A stretch of 64,000 nt of DNA from Silvibacterium acidisoli (GTDB lineage: Bacteria; Acidobacteriota; Terriglobia; Terriglobales; Acidobacteriaceae), in assembly GCA_022870745.1 (NCBI GenBank), contig CP085323.1, positions 434,001 to 498,000 of the forward strand, in the 5' to 3' direction. Shown here piece after piece: positions 1-7,597 of this stretch. The notes under the pieces are model-generated. The model saw only the letters and a program-made list of their open reading frames with translations. It ran no database searches and was not told the origin of the DNA. Position 1 is the stretch's first letter. Every line of letters starts with the position of its first letter. Both the position numbers and the translations under genes were made by a program.

Positions 1-1
1 C

Positions 2-394
2 AAGTGGGACGCAACCGCCGGGCCGGTCGTCTCGCCCTACTCGACTCTGCTCGCGCTTCAGGTCGATTCGGTCGAAGCCCTGCGCAACATGCATCGCATG
101 GAGCAGATGGGCTGGACCGGCGCCTACGGCTTCTACGAAGCAGCCGATTACATGGAATCGACCAAGGAACCGGTGCTCACACGCGAGTGGATGGCCCACC
201 ACCAGGGCATGGGCCTCATGGCCATCCTCAACCTGCTTGAGAATGATCTGACTCACACCTGGTTCCATGCCAACCCGCTCTTTCAGGCAACGGAGCTGCT
301 TCTGCACGAAAAGCCGATTCGCGAAGCCACGCTCAAGGCGGAACAGAAGAAGTTCGCTCCGAAGAAACGGCCCGCAAGGAAGAAGGCCAGCTAG
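2..394 (+). CDS. C-terminal end of NdvB-like cyclic glucan synthase / GH94-type phosphorylase (partial)
   Basis: The reading frame is open from the left edge, so only about the last 130 residues are present. The segment with EWMAHHQGMGLMAILNLL, then FHANP and ATELLLHEKP, matches the conserved end of the cyclic beta-1,2-glucan synthase (NdvB) and glycoside phosphorylase family, whose members carry a MAHHQGM block followed by an FHxxP...ELLLxE block. Such proteins are usually very large membrane-associated enzymes that make or trim periplasmic glucans. The last 15 residues are a Lys/Arg/Pro-rich tail. A strong terminator follows directly. The specific product cannot be judged from the C-terminus; another GH94/DUF3131-type enzyme is possible. 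Confidence 0.72.
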   Translation, partial: KWDATAGPVVSPYSTLLALQVDSVEALRNMHRMEQMGWTGAYGFYEAADYMESTKEPVLTREWMAHHQGMGLMAILNLLENDLTHTWFHANPLFQATELLLHEKPIREATLKAEQKKFAPKKRPARKKAS

Positions 395-410
395 TCACAG
401 TCACTGTTAC

Positions 411-440
411 AAAAAGCCGCCGGCATGCCGGCGGCTTTTT
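411..440 (+). terminator. Rho-independent terminator
   Basis: A perfect inverted repeat (GCCGCCGGCA / TGCCGGCGGC) is flanked by five A on the left and five T on the right, 16 bases after the stop codon of the glucan synthase fragment. The symmetric A and T runs mean it could also act on transcripts from the opposite strand. Confidence 0.85.
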
Positions 441-475
441 CATTGCCTCCATCTTTGCGTCAACCTTATGGAGCT

Positions 476-502
476 GTCATCCCGAACGCAGTGAGGGATG
501 AC
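476..502. repeat. REP-like hairpin
   Basis: GTCATCCC and GGGATGAC form the arms of a hairpin in the gap between two convergent genes. The type (a GTCATCCC arm, a loop, then GGGATGAC) recurs in part near 18930, where a TCCTCGCTGCGCTCGGAATG segment is found. It has no T-run, so it is more like a dispersed palindromic repeat than a terminator. Confidence 0.5.
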
Positions 503-513
503 AACGTAACCGG

Positions 514-1062
514 CTAAGACGGCGGACGCGACACCTTCCTGTCCTTCCGCCGATTCGAAACAGCCTTGAACCACAACGCCCCGATCGCAAGAAACGGCAA
601 CGAATAAAGCATCAGGTCCCAGCGGCCATAACCAGTCGGAGTGACGTCCACATCCGTAGCCGCCTCACCCGACCCACCCGTTGCGCTCGATAAGAGCACA
701 TGGATATGCCAGCGTTCCTCGCGGTCGAACGGCAGCACCACCTTGTACTGCACCTGCCCGGCCAGCACTTCGCGCGGCGCGTCATACACCTTCTCAGGCA
801 GACGCCCGCTCACTGGCTGAATCCCGATTCTGACCTTCATATCCGCCGGCACAGGCTTCCCGTCACGCGGATCCAACATGACAAAGAAAGGACCGCCGCC
901 AACATCGGGATTCGCCCAGACGGTCACAATCGCCGGGCCCACCGGCTGATCCTTGAGAATCGGAAACGGCGGCCCCGTATGCGCAAACGCCGCGTGCTGA
1001 AAGGCGATCCACAGCGCGCACATCAGAATCTTTCGCAGAGAAAAAGCAGTTCGCATCTTCAT
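514..1062 (-). CDS. Membrane-anchored exported protein of unknown function, last gene of a four-gene redox cassette
   Basis: The protein has 182 residues. It starts with a signal peptide ending near AFQHAAFA, has an extracytoplasmic beta-type region of about 125 residues, and ends with one membrane segment (LMLYSLPFLAIGALWF) and a basic cytoplasmic tail. The start ATG overlaps the stop of the upstream polyferredoxin gene in an ATGA, so translation is probably coupled; a longer frame upstream lies inside that gene and is not the true start. The domain has no motif I can name; the overall plan recalls FixH/YtkA-like periplasmic domains. Its place suggests a role in assembling or serving the same membrane redox complex. 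No cysteine lies in the mature part. Confidence 0.75.
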   Translation of the reverse strand: MKMRTAFSLRKILMCALWIAFQHAAFAHTGPPFPILKDQPVGPAIVTVWANPDVGGGPFFVMLDPRDGKPVPADMKVRIGIQPVSGRLPEKVYDAPREVLAGQVQYKVVLPFDREERWHIHVLLSSATGGSGEAATDVDVTPTGYGRWDLMLYSLPFLAIGALWFKAVSNRRKDRKVSRPPS

Positions 1063-2522
1063 CCGGCCATCAACGTCGCGCGCATGTCCATCGGTTGCAG
1101 CATCAGCCAGACTGCGATCACGAGCAGCACTACATCTACCGCAGCCCACGGAGCAAAGATCGCCGCAACCCGATCCTCCGCATCTTCTTCCGCAAGCCGC
1201 CACGACACGATCAGAGAGCCCGCAAAGCCCATCACCAGCGCTCCCATCTGCAATGGCTGTACCCAGCGCAGCGGAAGCCCCATAAGCGTCCACATCGGAT
1301 CGCCGAAAGCGTAAATACCGATGTCGTTAAGAGCCGATTGCGTCACCGGGATCACTGTCAGCAGTCCGGTAAGAAAGTGAAACGAATAATGCGACAGCCA
1401 CATGCCGAATCCCACCGGCACCAGGCTGTAGCTGTAGCGCAGCAGCATCTCGCGCCAGTTGCGGGCCGACACCCGGCTGCTGACCGCCGCAGCAGGCAAC
1501 AGCAAAACCGCTGGCAGCAGCACGATCACCGCGACAAAGACCAGCCCCAACAGCAACGGCTGCCACTCGGTACGAAGCACACTACCCAGCCACTTCTCCA
1601 TGCTGTAAACCGGAGCTACCATGCCCAGCGCGTTCATGAGCGCGCTGAAGACGAAGAACACCGCCAGGGCCGCAAGATCCACGCGCCGCGAGAATCTGCC
1701 GATTCCCGACCTCAGCGCGTTCGACGATAGCTCCGCGACCGGCTCCCGGCTGAGGATACCGACATTATCGTGCGGGCAGGCATGCACGCAATCGAGGCAG
1801 AAGGTGCAGTCTACGTTGCCTTCCTTGCGCGGCTGGAAAAGCGCCGTCTCGCATCCCCGCTGCAGGATCACGAACTTCTCCGCACCCGGACCAGCGGCAC
1901 GCCGCCCGCGAATGCAATCCTTCGTCTGGCAGCGATCGCACACGCCGTGGTCGCGCACCGCCACTTCCAGCGGAGAGACCGTCGAGGCAATGAAGTTGAA
2001 CTGCCCGATCGGACAAAGATACTTGCAGAAGGTCGCGTGCTCAAACAGCCCATCCACCAGCAGCGCAATGCCGAAGTAGCCGGCGGTCAGCCATGCAGTC
2101 CACAGTGGCCGCGACCACAGGCTGAAATTCTCATAAGCAAAGAGCACGCCCGCAAACAGCAGAATCCCGCCCCACTTGTTGCGCAGCGCCCGAGGCCAGT
2201 TCCACCGCGGCTTGAACAGGCGGCGCCCCGCGTTGCGCACCAGCATGAACGGGCACGCCATACAGAAAAAGTTCCCTGCCACCAGCAGCACCAGGATCAG
2301 CACGCCACGAAAGTGAACCCACGTCAAAACGGTGGAGAGATTCTTCGGCGAGATCTGCGGTCCAAAGATCCCATGCAGCACCATGACAACCGCAACAATG
2401 AAGACCGGGATCTGCAATAAAGTACGCGCATGCTTTTGCTTCAGAAAACGCCCTAGCATGGGCACACGCAGCAGATCGAATCGCCGCTCCTGCACATCAG
2501 GTATGTGTTGGGACAACGCCAT
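1059..2522 (-). CDS. NapH/CcoG-like membrane polyferredoxin
   Basis: This 487-residue integral membrane protein has about eight hydrophobic segments. Between the first four and the rest lie the cysteine clusters CMACP and CKYLCP, as in NapH/NosR-type proteins, then GVCDRCQTKDC, and a classical 4Fe-4S ferredoxin motif CTFCLDCVHACP. Proteins of this family move electrons across or along the inner membrane (NapH to nitrate reductase, CcoG to Cu in cbb3 oxidase assembly, NosR to N2O reductase). The chosen ATG lies 4 bases after the previous stop with GGAAG upstream; a start 25 codons earlier would run into the neighbouring gene. The C-terminal half, with four or more additional membrane helices and two WLSHYSFHF histidines, is longer than typical NapH. 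No nap, nos or cco genes are nearby. Confidence 0.8.
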   Translation of the reverse strand: MALSQHIPDVQERRFDLLRVPMLGRFLKQKHARTLLQIPVFIVAVVMVLHGIFGPQISPKNLSTVLTWVHFRGVLILVLLVAGNFFCMACPFMLVRNAGRRLFKPRWNWPRALRNKWGGILLFAGVLFAYENFSLWSRPLWTAWLTAGYFGIALLVDGLFEHATFCKYLCPIGQFNFIASTVSPLEVAVRDHGVCDRCQTKDCIRGRRAAGPGAEKFVILQRGCETALFQPRKEGNVDCTFCLDCVHACPHDNVGILSREPVAELSSNALRSGIGRFSRRVDLAALAVFFVFSALMNALGMVAPVYSMEKWLGSVLRTEWQPLLLGLVFVAVIVLLPAVLLLPAAAVSSRVSARNWREMLLRYSYSLVPVGFGMWLSHYSFHFLTGLLTVIPVTQSALNDIGIYAFGDPMWTLMGLPLRWVQPLQMGALVMGFAGSLIVSWRLAEEDAEDRVAAIFAPWAAVDVVLLVIAVWLMLQPMDMRATLMAG

Positions 2523-2526
2523 CGAT

Positions 2527-2937
2527 TCAGTTCGCTTCCGGCTTTGCGTCAACGCCGCGAATGTCTGTCGTTCGATGGAGAGTCCGGCCATCGGCAAGCC
2601 GGATGTGCAGCTCGATCACATAGTCGCCCGCCATCGTGAACTCGACCGGCGCGCGATATTCACCCGGAGCCGTTCCGGTCGCAGTAGAGTTCGAAGGAAC
2701 CATGCCCGGATGGTTCATCTCTGTCTCGACCGAGATACGAGCATCGTTCAGGGGAGGACCGTTCGCTCCACGAAGCTGGATGGCAAGGGTATCGGTGCCG
2801 ACATGGGGATGGGCAGAAGCGAGAGTCGGAGTGACGCGAATGGAAGCATCATCCAGCCGCGCCTGTCCGCGATGACAACCAGAGAGCCCGATCAAGCATG
2901 TTGCTGCAACTGCGATGGCTTGACGCCTAAGATACAC
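2527..2937 (-). CDS. FixH/YtkA-like lipoprotein
   Basis: The product has 136 residues with a basic N-terminus, a hydrophobic stretch and a lipobox LSGC, so it is probably a lipoprotein. The mature part resembles the YtkA/FixH-like beta-sandwich: a PxLASAHPHVG stretch, a MNHPGM segment rich in Met and His, and a GDYVIELHIRLADG strand typical of this fold. YtkA-like and FixH domains accompany copper enzyme assembly systems; a copper role here is inference. The start is taken as GTG at 2937 (TTG at 2940 is equally placed) because AGGAG lies just upstream; this start overlaps the end of the preceding gene by 11 bases, consistent with an operon. Confidence 0.72.
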   Translation of the reverse strand: MYLRRQAIAVAATCLIGLSGCHRGQARLDDASIRVTPTLASAHPHVGTDTLAIQLRGANGPPLNDARISVETEMNHPGMVPSNSTATGTAPGEYRAPVEFTMAGDYVIELHIRLADGRTLHRTTDIRGVDAKPEAN

Positions 2938-3526
2938 CAACCGTCTCCTGCTCCTTCGGTCTCCATGAGCAGCTGCACTCCGCATGTTGCGTCTCACCAG
3001 TCGGAGGAAACATGTGGTAGTACATGCCGATCACCATCGGGATGAAAACTACCGAGTTATAGAACAAGTGTAGCTCCACGCGCGGAAACACGAGCTGCAG
3101 CACACTGCACGGTACCGGCTTATGCCAGAGGTTGTGGTGGAAAGTCGCCTGCCCAATCAGCAGCAGGTGCTCGATGTGGTGCCAGAACTGGATCACCAGC
3201 GCCGCCGTCCACCACGTACGCGCCCGTCCCGTGAATCCCTTGCGAAGAATCCAGATACCAGCCAGCATCACCACCGCATAGCTGTAGTGCAGCGCTTCGC
3301 TCTTAATCAGCCAGGGATACCACAGCCCCACGATCCCATTTGCCATCGGCCGCGGCCAATGCAGAACCCAGATCTGGTACGCCTGCACCAGGTGCTCTCC
3401 CCAATGCGCCAGCACAATCGCCATAAATACCTGTAAGGCGCGCTCGTGCCAAGCGCCGTTCAGCTTTTCATAAAGGCTCTGCCCAGGCGCGGGATGCATC
3501 GCGACCGCCGGAACATAAGTTGCCAT
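2927..3526 (-). CDS. Histidine-rich polytopic membrane protein, first gene of the redox cassette
   Basis: The 199-residue protein has about four to five membrane helices, several carrying histidines in pairs: LAHWGEHLVQ, LHWP, QFWHHIEHLLLIGQ, FHHNLWH. Such patterned histidines inside helices could bind heme or a metal; this is inference. I do not recognise the family. GAGGAG stands 6 bases before the ATG, and the gene overlaps the following lipoprotein gene, so it heads a tight operon of four genes on the minus strand ending at 514. The tail contains ECSCSW, a possible small metal site. Alternative: a general stress or sensor membrane protein. Confidence 0.7.
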   Translation of the reverse strand: MATYVPAVAMHPAPGQSLYEKLNGAWHERALQVFMAIVLAHWGEHLVQAYQIWVLHWPRPMANGIVGLWYPWLIKSEALHYSYAVVMLAGIWILRKGFTGRARTWWTAALVIQFWHHIEHLLLIGQATFHHNLWHKPVPCSVLQLVFPRVELHLFYNSVVFIPMVIGMYYHMFPPTGETQHAECSCSWRPKEQETVGVS

Positions 3527-3663
3527 ATCCGCTCCTCATCCAGATGGGTTTCAGGATGTAGCAAAACTAGCGGACACGGATCGGCCGTGTCATCGGTCTT
3601 TTCGCGGGGTGCGGTATCAATCTTTGGATGGAGAGCGGCCACGGCCCAAAAGGCCTGCCTTAC

Positions 3664-3695
3664 CAAAAAACAAAAGCCGGGCCAAAGCCCGGCTT
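3664..3695 (-). terminator. Terminator after nuoI
   Basis: On the minus strand the stem AGCCGGGC / GCCCGGCT (loop TTTG) is followed by TTTTGTTTTTT. It lies 15 bases beyond the nuoI stop codon and ends that transcript before the redox cassette. Confidence 0.85.
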
Positions 3696-3709
3696 CCGCC
3701 TCAGAAAAC

Positions 3710-4204
3710 TTACTTTACTGAGTCCGAATGCGCCGCCAGCTCGCCGGGCATGCCCACCGTCGGAACCAGCATGTCTTCCTTGCGCATCACCAGCGTGGTT
3801 GCATTCAGGCTGGCCAGCTCGAAACCGTGGCCATGCGTGATGGCATCCGTCGGGCAGGCTTCCACGCAGTATCCGCAGAAAATGCAGCGGTTGTAGTCGA
3901 TGTTGTAGATCTTCGCGTAACGCTCCGCGCTCGAGATGCGCTTCTCTTCCGTGTTCTCGTCCGCTTCGATGTAGATACAGTTGGAGGGGCAGGCGGCTGC
4001 GCACAGGAAGCAGGCCACACACTTCTCCAGGCCATTCTCATCGCGCTGCAGCACGTGGGCGCCACGGAAGCGCTCCTGCAGAACCGCGCCACGGCTGGGA
4101 CCGGGGCCGTCGGGATAATTTTCAACTTCGGTCGGTTTGAACATCTCCCCGAAGGTGATGCTCATGCCTTTAGCCACACCAGCGATGTTGCGAACAATCG
4201 ACAT
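3710..4204 (-). CDS. nuoI: NADH-quinone oxidoreductase subunit I
   Basis: The 164-residue product is the ferredoxin-like subunit of complex I that carries two 4Fe-4S clusters and hands electrons to the membrane quinone site. Both motifs are intact: CVACFLCAAACP and CIFCGYCVEACP. The N-terminus (GMSITFGEMF) and the RFRGxH segment fit NuoI, and the length is normal. It stands alone, not in a nuo operon: the gene in front, 18 bases away, is a beta-lactamase. There is no clear Shine-Dalgarno before the ATG. Whether this is the only nuoI of the genome or a second copy cannot be seen here. Confidence 0.93.
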   Translation of the reverse strand: MSIVRNIAGVAKGMSITFGEMFKPTEVENYPDGPGPSRGAVLQERFRGAHVLQRDENGLEKCVACFLCAAACPSNCIYIEADENTEEKRISSAERYAKIYNIDYNRCIFCGYCVEACPTDAITHGHGFELASLNATTLVMRKEDMLVPTVGMPGELAAHSDSVK

Positions 4205-4222
4205 GCAACCAGTATAACCGTG

Positions 4223-5113
4223 TCAGCTGGAAATTCGCTCGGCCAATACGCGCCCGACTGCGGCAACCGCCGCACTCTGCTCTTCCGGCGAGACTTTCGC
4301 CGCAGTCAGAAAGACCGCCGCGAAGATCGGTTTCCTGTTTGGAGGCCACGCCACGGCGATATCGTTAGCCGTGCCCGTGTCGGAAGCGGTGCCGGTCTTA
4401 TCTCCGATGCTCCAGGTCTTCGGCAGCCCCGCGCGCAGGCGGGCGTCGCCGGTGGTGTTGGCCTTAAGCCAGCCGATCAGGGTTTCGCGCGATGCAGGCT
4501 TAAGCACATCACTCAAAACAAGCTTCTTCCAGGTGGCGAGCACTGCGTTCGGAGAAGTAGTGTCCCGAGGATCTCCAGGGACCGTGTCATTCAGCGTGGG
4601 CTCGGTGCGATCGAGGCGGGAGACTGAGTCTCCTGTCGAACGAAGGAAGGCGGTCAGCGCCGCCGGGCCTCCGATCGCCTCAAGCATCAGGTTGCCGGCG
4701 GTGTTGTCGCTCAGCGTAATGCCTGCCTTGCAGATCTCCCGCAATGCCATGCCGTCTCCGCCTGCAAACTTTTCCGTGGCTGGGGAATATTCAATCAGGG
4801 CTTCACGGCCGAACTTCACTTTTCTGTCGAGCGATTCCCGCCCCTCATCCACGCGATGAAGAACCGCAGAAGCGGCCAGCGCTTTGAACGTACTGCACAT
4901 CGGGAAGCGCTCGTCGGCGCGATACCCTGCACGCTCGCCGGTCGCCGTTTCCAGAACGGCAACGCCAAGCCGCCCGCCGGAGCTCTTCTCGATGGCCGCA
5001 AGCTCTTCCTCGATGCCCTGTGTACGGATCGATCCGAAAGCAAAATACGGCGTGAGCGCAGCTGCGCCAATGGCGGCCAGAGCCTGTCTACGATTGAATG
5101 AAATTGTGTGCAT
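4223..5113 (-). CDS. Class A beta-lactamase
   Basis: The 296-residue enzyme hydrolyses beta-lactam rings in the periplasm with an active-site serine. All class A motifs are present: CSTFK (catalytic Ser about residue 74), SDN, the omega-loop EPTLN with the general base Glu, and KTG in DKTGTASDTG. The N-terminus carries a twin-arginine-like segment, FNRRQALAAIG, so export by Tat is likely. A Cys directly before the catalytic Ser is common in class A; no partner Cys at the position after KTG is seen. The gene shares a 67-base divergent region with the molybdopterin-domain gene and is followed closely by nuoI. No ampR-type regulator is next to it. The substrate range cannot be read from sequence. 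Confidence 0.93.
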   Translation of the reverse strand: MHTISFNRRQALAAIGAAALTPYFAFGSIRTQGIEEELAAIEKSSGGRLGVAVLETATGERAGYRADERFPMCSTFKALAASAVLHRVDEGRESLDRKVKFGREALIEYSPATEKFAGGDGMALREICKAGITLSDNTAGNLMLEAIGGPAALTAFLRSTGDSVSRLDRTEPTLNDTVPGDPRDTTSPNAVLATWKKLVLSDVLKPASRETLIGWLKANTTGDARLRAGLPKTWSIGDKTGTASDTGTANDIAVAWPPNRKPIFAAVFLTAAKVSPEEQSAAVAAVGRVLAERISS

Positions 5114-5180
5114 GGAGTTCCATAGTATCGTTCAGAATGTAGGAAAACCGGGCTCTCCCATTGCCGACAAAGGAACATTC

Positions 5181-5702
5181 ATGCCGCTGATCACACGATT
5201 GTTTGCAGTTGCCATGCTCGCTACCACCTGCGTCACATTGTCCGCGCAAATGGCCCGCTCCGGCGAACCGGCTGGAACGCCCGGCAAGCTCACAGTGCAA
5301 TATCTCGCGCAGAGCGAAACCCTATCGGCGGCGGATCTCAGGGCTTACACGCACGCGACAGTCACAGTACACAATCCGCATACGAATGCTGACGAAACCT
5401 ATTCAGGTGTTCCACTCATCGATCTGCTTGTAAAGCTGGGAGCCCCGCACGGTCACGACCTGCACGGCAAGGCTCTTTCGGATTACGTAGTCGCAACCGG
5501 CTCCGATGGCTACAAGTCCGTACTCGCACTGGCCGAAGCCGACCCGGAATTTCATCCAGGCCAGATCCTCGTCGCCGACGAGATGGATGGCAAACCGCTC
5601 GACGAAAAAACCGGCCCATTCCGGCTCGTCGTCACCGAAGACAGACGCCCGGCACGTTCGGTCCACAGCCTCGTTTCGGTGGTGGTGAAAGCAGCGGAAT
5701 AA
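5181..5702 (+). CDS. Small exported molybdopterin-oxidoreductase-domain protein
   Basis: The 173-residue protein has a signal peptide (about 25 residues) and a domain like the SUOX/YedY molybdopterin-binding fold: VTVHNPHTN, YSGVPLIDLL, SDGYKSVLALAE, DGKPL and GPFRLVVTEDRRPARSVHS are the family's usual landmarks. The cysteine that coordinates molybdenum in true SUOX enzymes is absent, as in many short members of this family, so cofactor binding is doubtful. The ATG at 5181 is chosen because AAGGA precedes it by 6 bases and the signal peptide starts there. It is transcribed away from the beta-lactamase gene. Confidence 0.8.
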   Translation: MPLITRLFAVAMLATTCVTLSAQMARSGEPAGTPGKLTVQYLAQSETLSAADLRAYTHATVTVHNPHTNADETYSGVPLIDLLVKLGAPHGHDLHGKALSDYVVATGSDGYKSVLALAEADPEFHPGQILVADEMDGKPLDEKTGPFRLVVTEDRRPARSVHSLVSVVVKAAE

Positions 5703-5704
5703 CG

Positions 5705-5962
5705 CTAGGGCATGAAGATGCGGTCGTGCAGGTCGGGCGCGACCTGCCGGAAATGCTTCACGTTGTACGTGTAAATGCGCTCGCATCCCGCCTTGCGCGC
5801 CGCAGTCATACCAAGGGCATCGTAAACAAGCCCACCGGCCAGCCCCTGCCGAGAGCAGGCGCGCACCACGGCAAGCTGCTCCCCCATTGACAGCTCGACA
5901 ATCTCGAAATGGGGAAGGATGTAGTCTTCGATTTGGCCAGTTCCTGAACCCTGCCTTACTCG
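5705..5962 (-). pseudogene. Remnant of a PIN-domain (VapC-like) toxin gene
   Basis: This frame encodes only the second half of a PIN domain. Visible landmarks are ILPHFEIVELS, GGLVYDAL (the acidic Asp of the third motif) and IYTYNVKHFRQVAPDL at the C-terminus. The first half, with the N-terminal DxN motif, is missing: upstream the frame runs into the end of the ubiD gene and meets a TGA at 5963. A 60-residue product from the internal ATG would lack half the active site. No antitoxin gene is present. I read this as a toxin-antitoxin locus decayed or cut off by a rearrangement beside ubiD. Confidence 0.7.
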
Positions 5963-7521
5963 TCAATCCCCAGCTTCTTCCAGATCTCATCCACATGCGT
6001 TTTCGTCGCCGAATCCATCTCGATCATTGGCGGCCAGGGGCGATCGAAGCCTTCGGCGGCCCACTTGCGGGTGGCGTCGATACCCATCTTGCTGCCGAAA
6101 TTCGGCAGGCGTGAGGCGTGGTCGAGCGAGTCGATCGGTCCCAGGGTAAATTCGATATCCCGCTGAGGATCGATATTGTTGGTAGTCCGCAATACTACCT
6201 CGCCTACATCCTGCACGTCGCAGTCCTCGTCCACCACGATGATGCACTTGGTGAACATGGCCTGCCCCATCGACCAGATGCCGTTCATGACCTTGCGTGC
6301 CTGCCCGGCGTAACTCTTCCGGATCGAGACGATCATCAGGTTATGGAACACCCCTTCGGCAGGTAGGTTGATATCCACGATTTCCGGAAGGGTCAACTTC
6401 ATCAGGGGCAGGAAAATCCGCTCAACGGCCTTACCCATCCAGGCGTCTTCCATCGGAGGCTTGCCGACGATGGTGGCCGAGTAAATCGGGTTCTTGCGAT
6501 GCGTGATGCAGGTGATGTGGAAGACCGGATATTCGTCCTCCATGGTGTAGTAGCCGGTGTGGTCGCCGAACGGGCCCTCGATGCGCAGCTCATCAAGCTT
6601 CACGTAGCCTTCGAGAACGATCTCGGCATGTGCGGGAACCTCGAGATCGACCGTTTCGCATTTCACCAGCTCCACCGGCTTCTGCCGCAGGAAGCCGGCG
6701 ATCATGAACTCTTCCACCTCGGGCGGGGCGGGAACGATTGCCGAAAACGTCGTAGCCGGATCGGTGCCGATGGCTACGGCCACCTCCATCCGGTTGCCGC
6801 TGATCTTTCCCAGGGCCAGCCTGGTAGTACCGCCCGCCGTCTCGGCCATGGCCTCGACATGGCTTGCCGCTGAATCGCCGGACGCAGCCCGCAGCCGTTC
6901 GCGCAGGTGCTCCGCGGCATTCTTCTGGCGCTGCCAGTGCATGCCGGTGGTCTGCCCGTCGAAGACCTGCATGCGGTACATGCCCATGTTCCGCTTTCCC
7001 GTTTTGGGGTCGCGGGTAATGACACAAGGCAGCGTAATGAACTTGCCTCCGTCGAGCGGCCAGCATTGCAAGACCGGAAAATCGAGGAGATTGAAGTTCT
7101 CCCGCAGGATCACTTCCTTGCATGGGGCGTTCTTGGCAGGAATGGTCTTCGGGAAGAACTTGCCGACCTCGGCCAGCATCGGCAACATCTTGAATTTGTC
7201 GAGGAAGCCTTCCGGGGATTTCACATCCATGAAGGCGCGAATGCGGTCAGCAACTTCGTCCAGCGAATCGACCTCGAGAGCCAGCTTCATCCGGCGGTCG
7301 CTGCCGAACTGGTTCATCAGGATGCGCGCGCCGGGATAGCCCTTCACATTCTCGAAAAGAAGCGCCGGTCCGCCTGGGGTCTTGCCCCGCTTGCCGGCTT
7401 TTGAGGCCCGGTCCGCGATCTCGCAAACCTCAAGTACAGGATCAACTTCCTGCTTGATCCGTTTCAGTTCCTTTGCCTTTTCGAGGGCGCTGATCCATTC
7501 TCGAAGGTCGTCGTATGCCAA
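5956..7521 (-). CDS. ubiD: UbiD-family decarboxylase
   Basis: The 521-residue protein belongs to the prenylated-FMN-dependent decarboxylases. It shows the family blocks MGMYRMQVFDGQTTGMHWQ (cofactor and metal region), GPFGDHTGYY with the catalytic acidic network, and MEDAWMGKAVERIF. In Gram-negative bacteria UbiD acts in ubiquinone synthesis, and related enzymes act in menaquinone synthesis (MqnL) or aromatic acid breakdown; acidobacteria use menaquinone, so a menaquinone role is plausible but not shown. The start codon is TTG with AGGGG 7 bases before it. The UbiX-type flavin prenyltransferase is not in the window. It follows the glycosyltransferase gene by 76 bases on the same strand. Confidence 0.88.
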   Translation of the reverse strand: MAYDDLREWISALEKAKELKRIKQEVDPVLEVCEIADRASKAGKRGKTPGGPALLFENVKGYPGARILMNQFGSDRRMKLALEVDSLDEVADRIRAFMDVKSPEGFLDKFKMLPMLAEVGKFFPKTIPAKNAPCKEVILRENFNLLDFPVLQCWPLDGGKFITLPCVITRDPKTGKRNMGMYRMQVFDGQTTGMHWQRQKNAAEHLRERLRAASGDSAASHVEAMAETAGGTTRLALGKISGNRMEVAVAIGTDPATTFSAIVPAPPEVEEFMIAGFLRQKPVELVKCETVDLEVPAHAEIVLEGYVKLDELRIEGPFGDHTGYYTMEDEYPVFHITCITHRKNPIYSATIVGKPPMEDAWMGKAVERIFLPLMKLTLPEIVDINLPAEGVFHNLMIVSIRKSYAGQARKVMNGIWSMGQAMFTKCIIVVDEDCDVQDVGEVVLRTTNNIDPQRDIEFTLGPIDSLDHASRLPNFGSKMGIDATRKWAAEGFDRPWPPMIEMDSATKTHVDEIWKKLGIDE

Positions 7522-7533
7522 TGCAATCCCCTA

Positions 7534-7552
7534 GCGAGCCCGGAGGGCTCGC
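7534..7552. other. Hairpin before ubiD
   Basis: GCGAGCCC and GGGCTCGC form an 8-bp stem with a 3-base loop between the glycosyltransferase stop and the ubiD start. It has no T-run in either direction, so it could be an mRNA-processing or stabilising hairpin; its role is unknown. Confidence 0.4.
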
Positions 7553-7597
7553 TTCTCATTCTAAAGGGTTTTGTTCAGGATTTTAGACAGAAGAGTC

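Noticed and set aside
4223-5113. Beta-lactamase as a carbapenemase, because a Cys precedes the catalytic Ser
   Set aside because: The partner Cys of carbapenemases such as KPC, expected just after KTG, is absent; Cys at this place is common in class A enzymes.
7534-7552. Hairpin before ubiD as a terminator
   Set aside because: No T-run follows on either strand.
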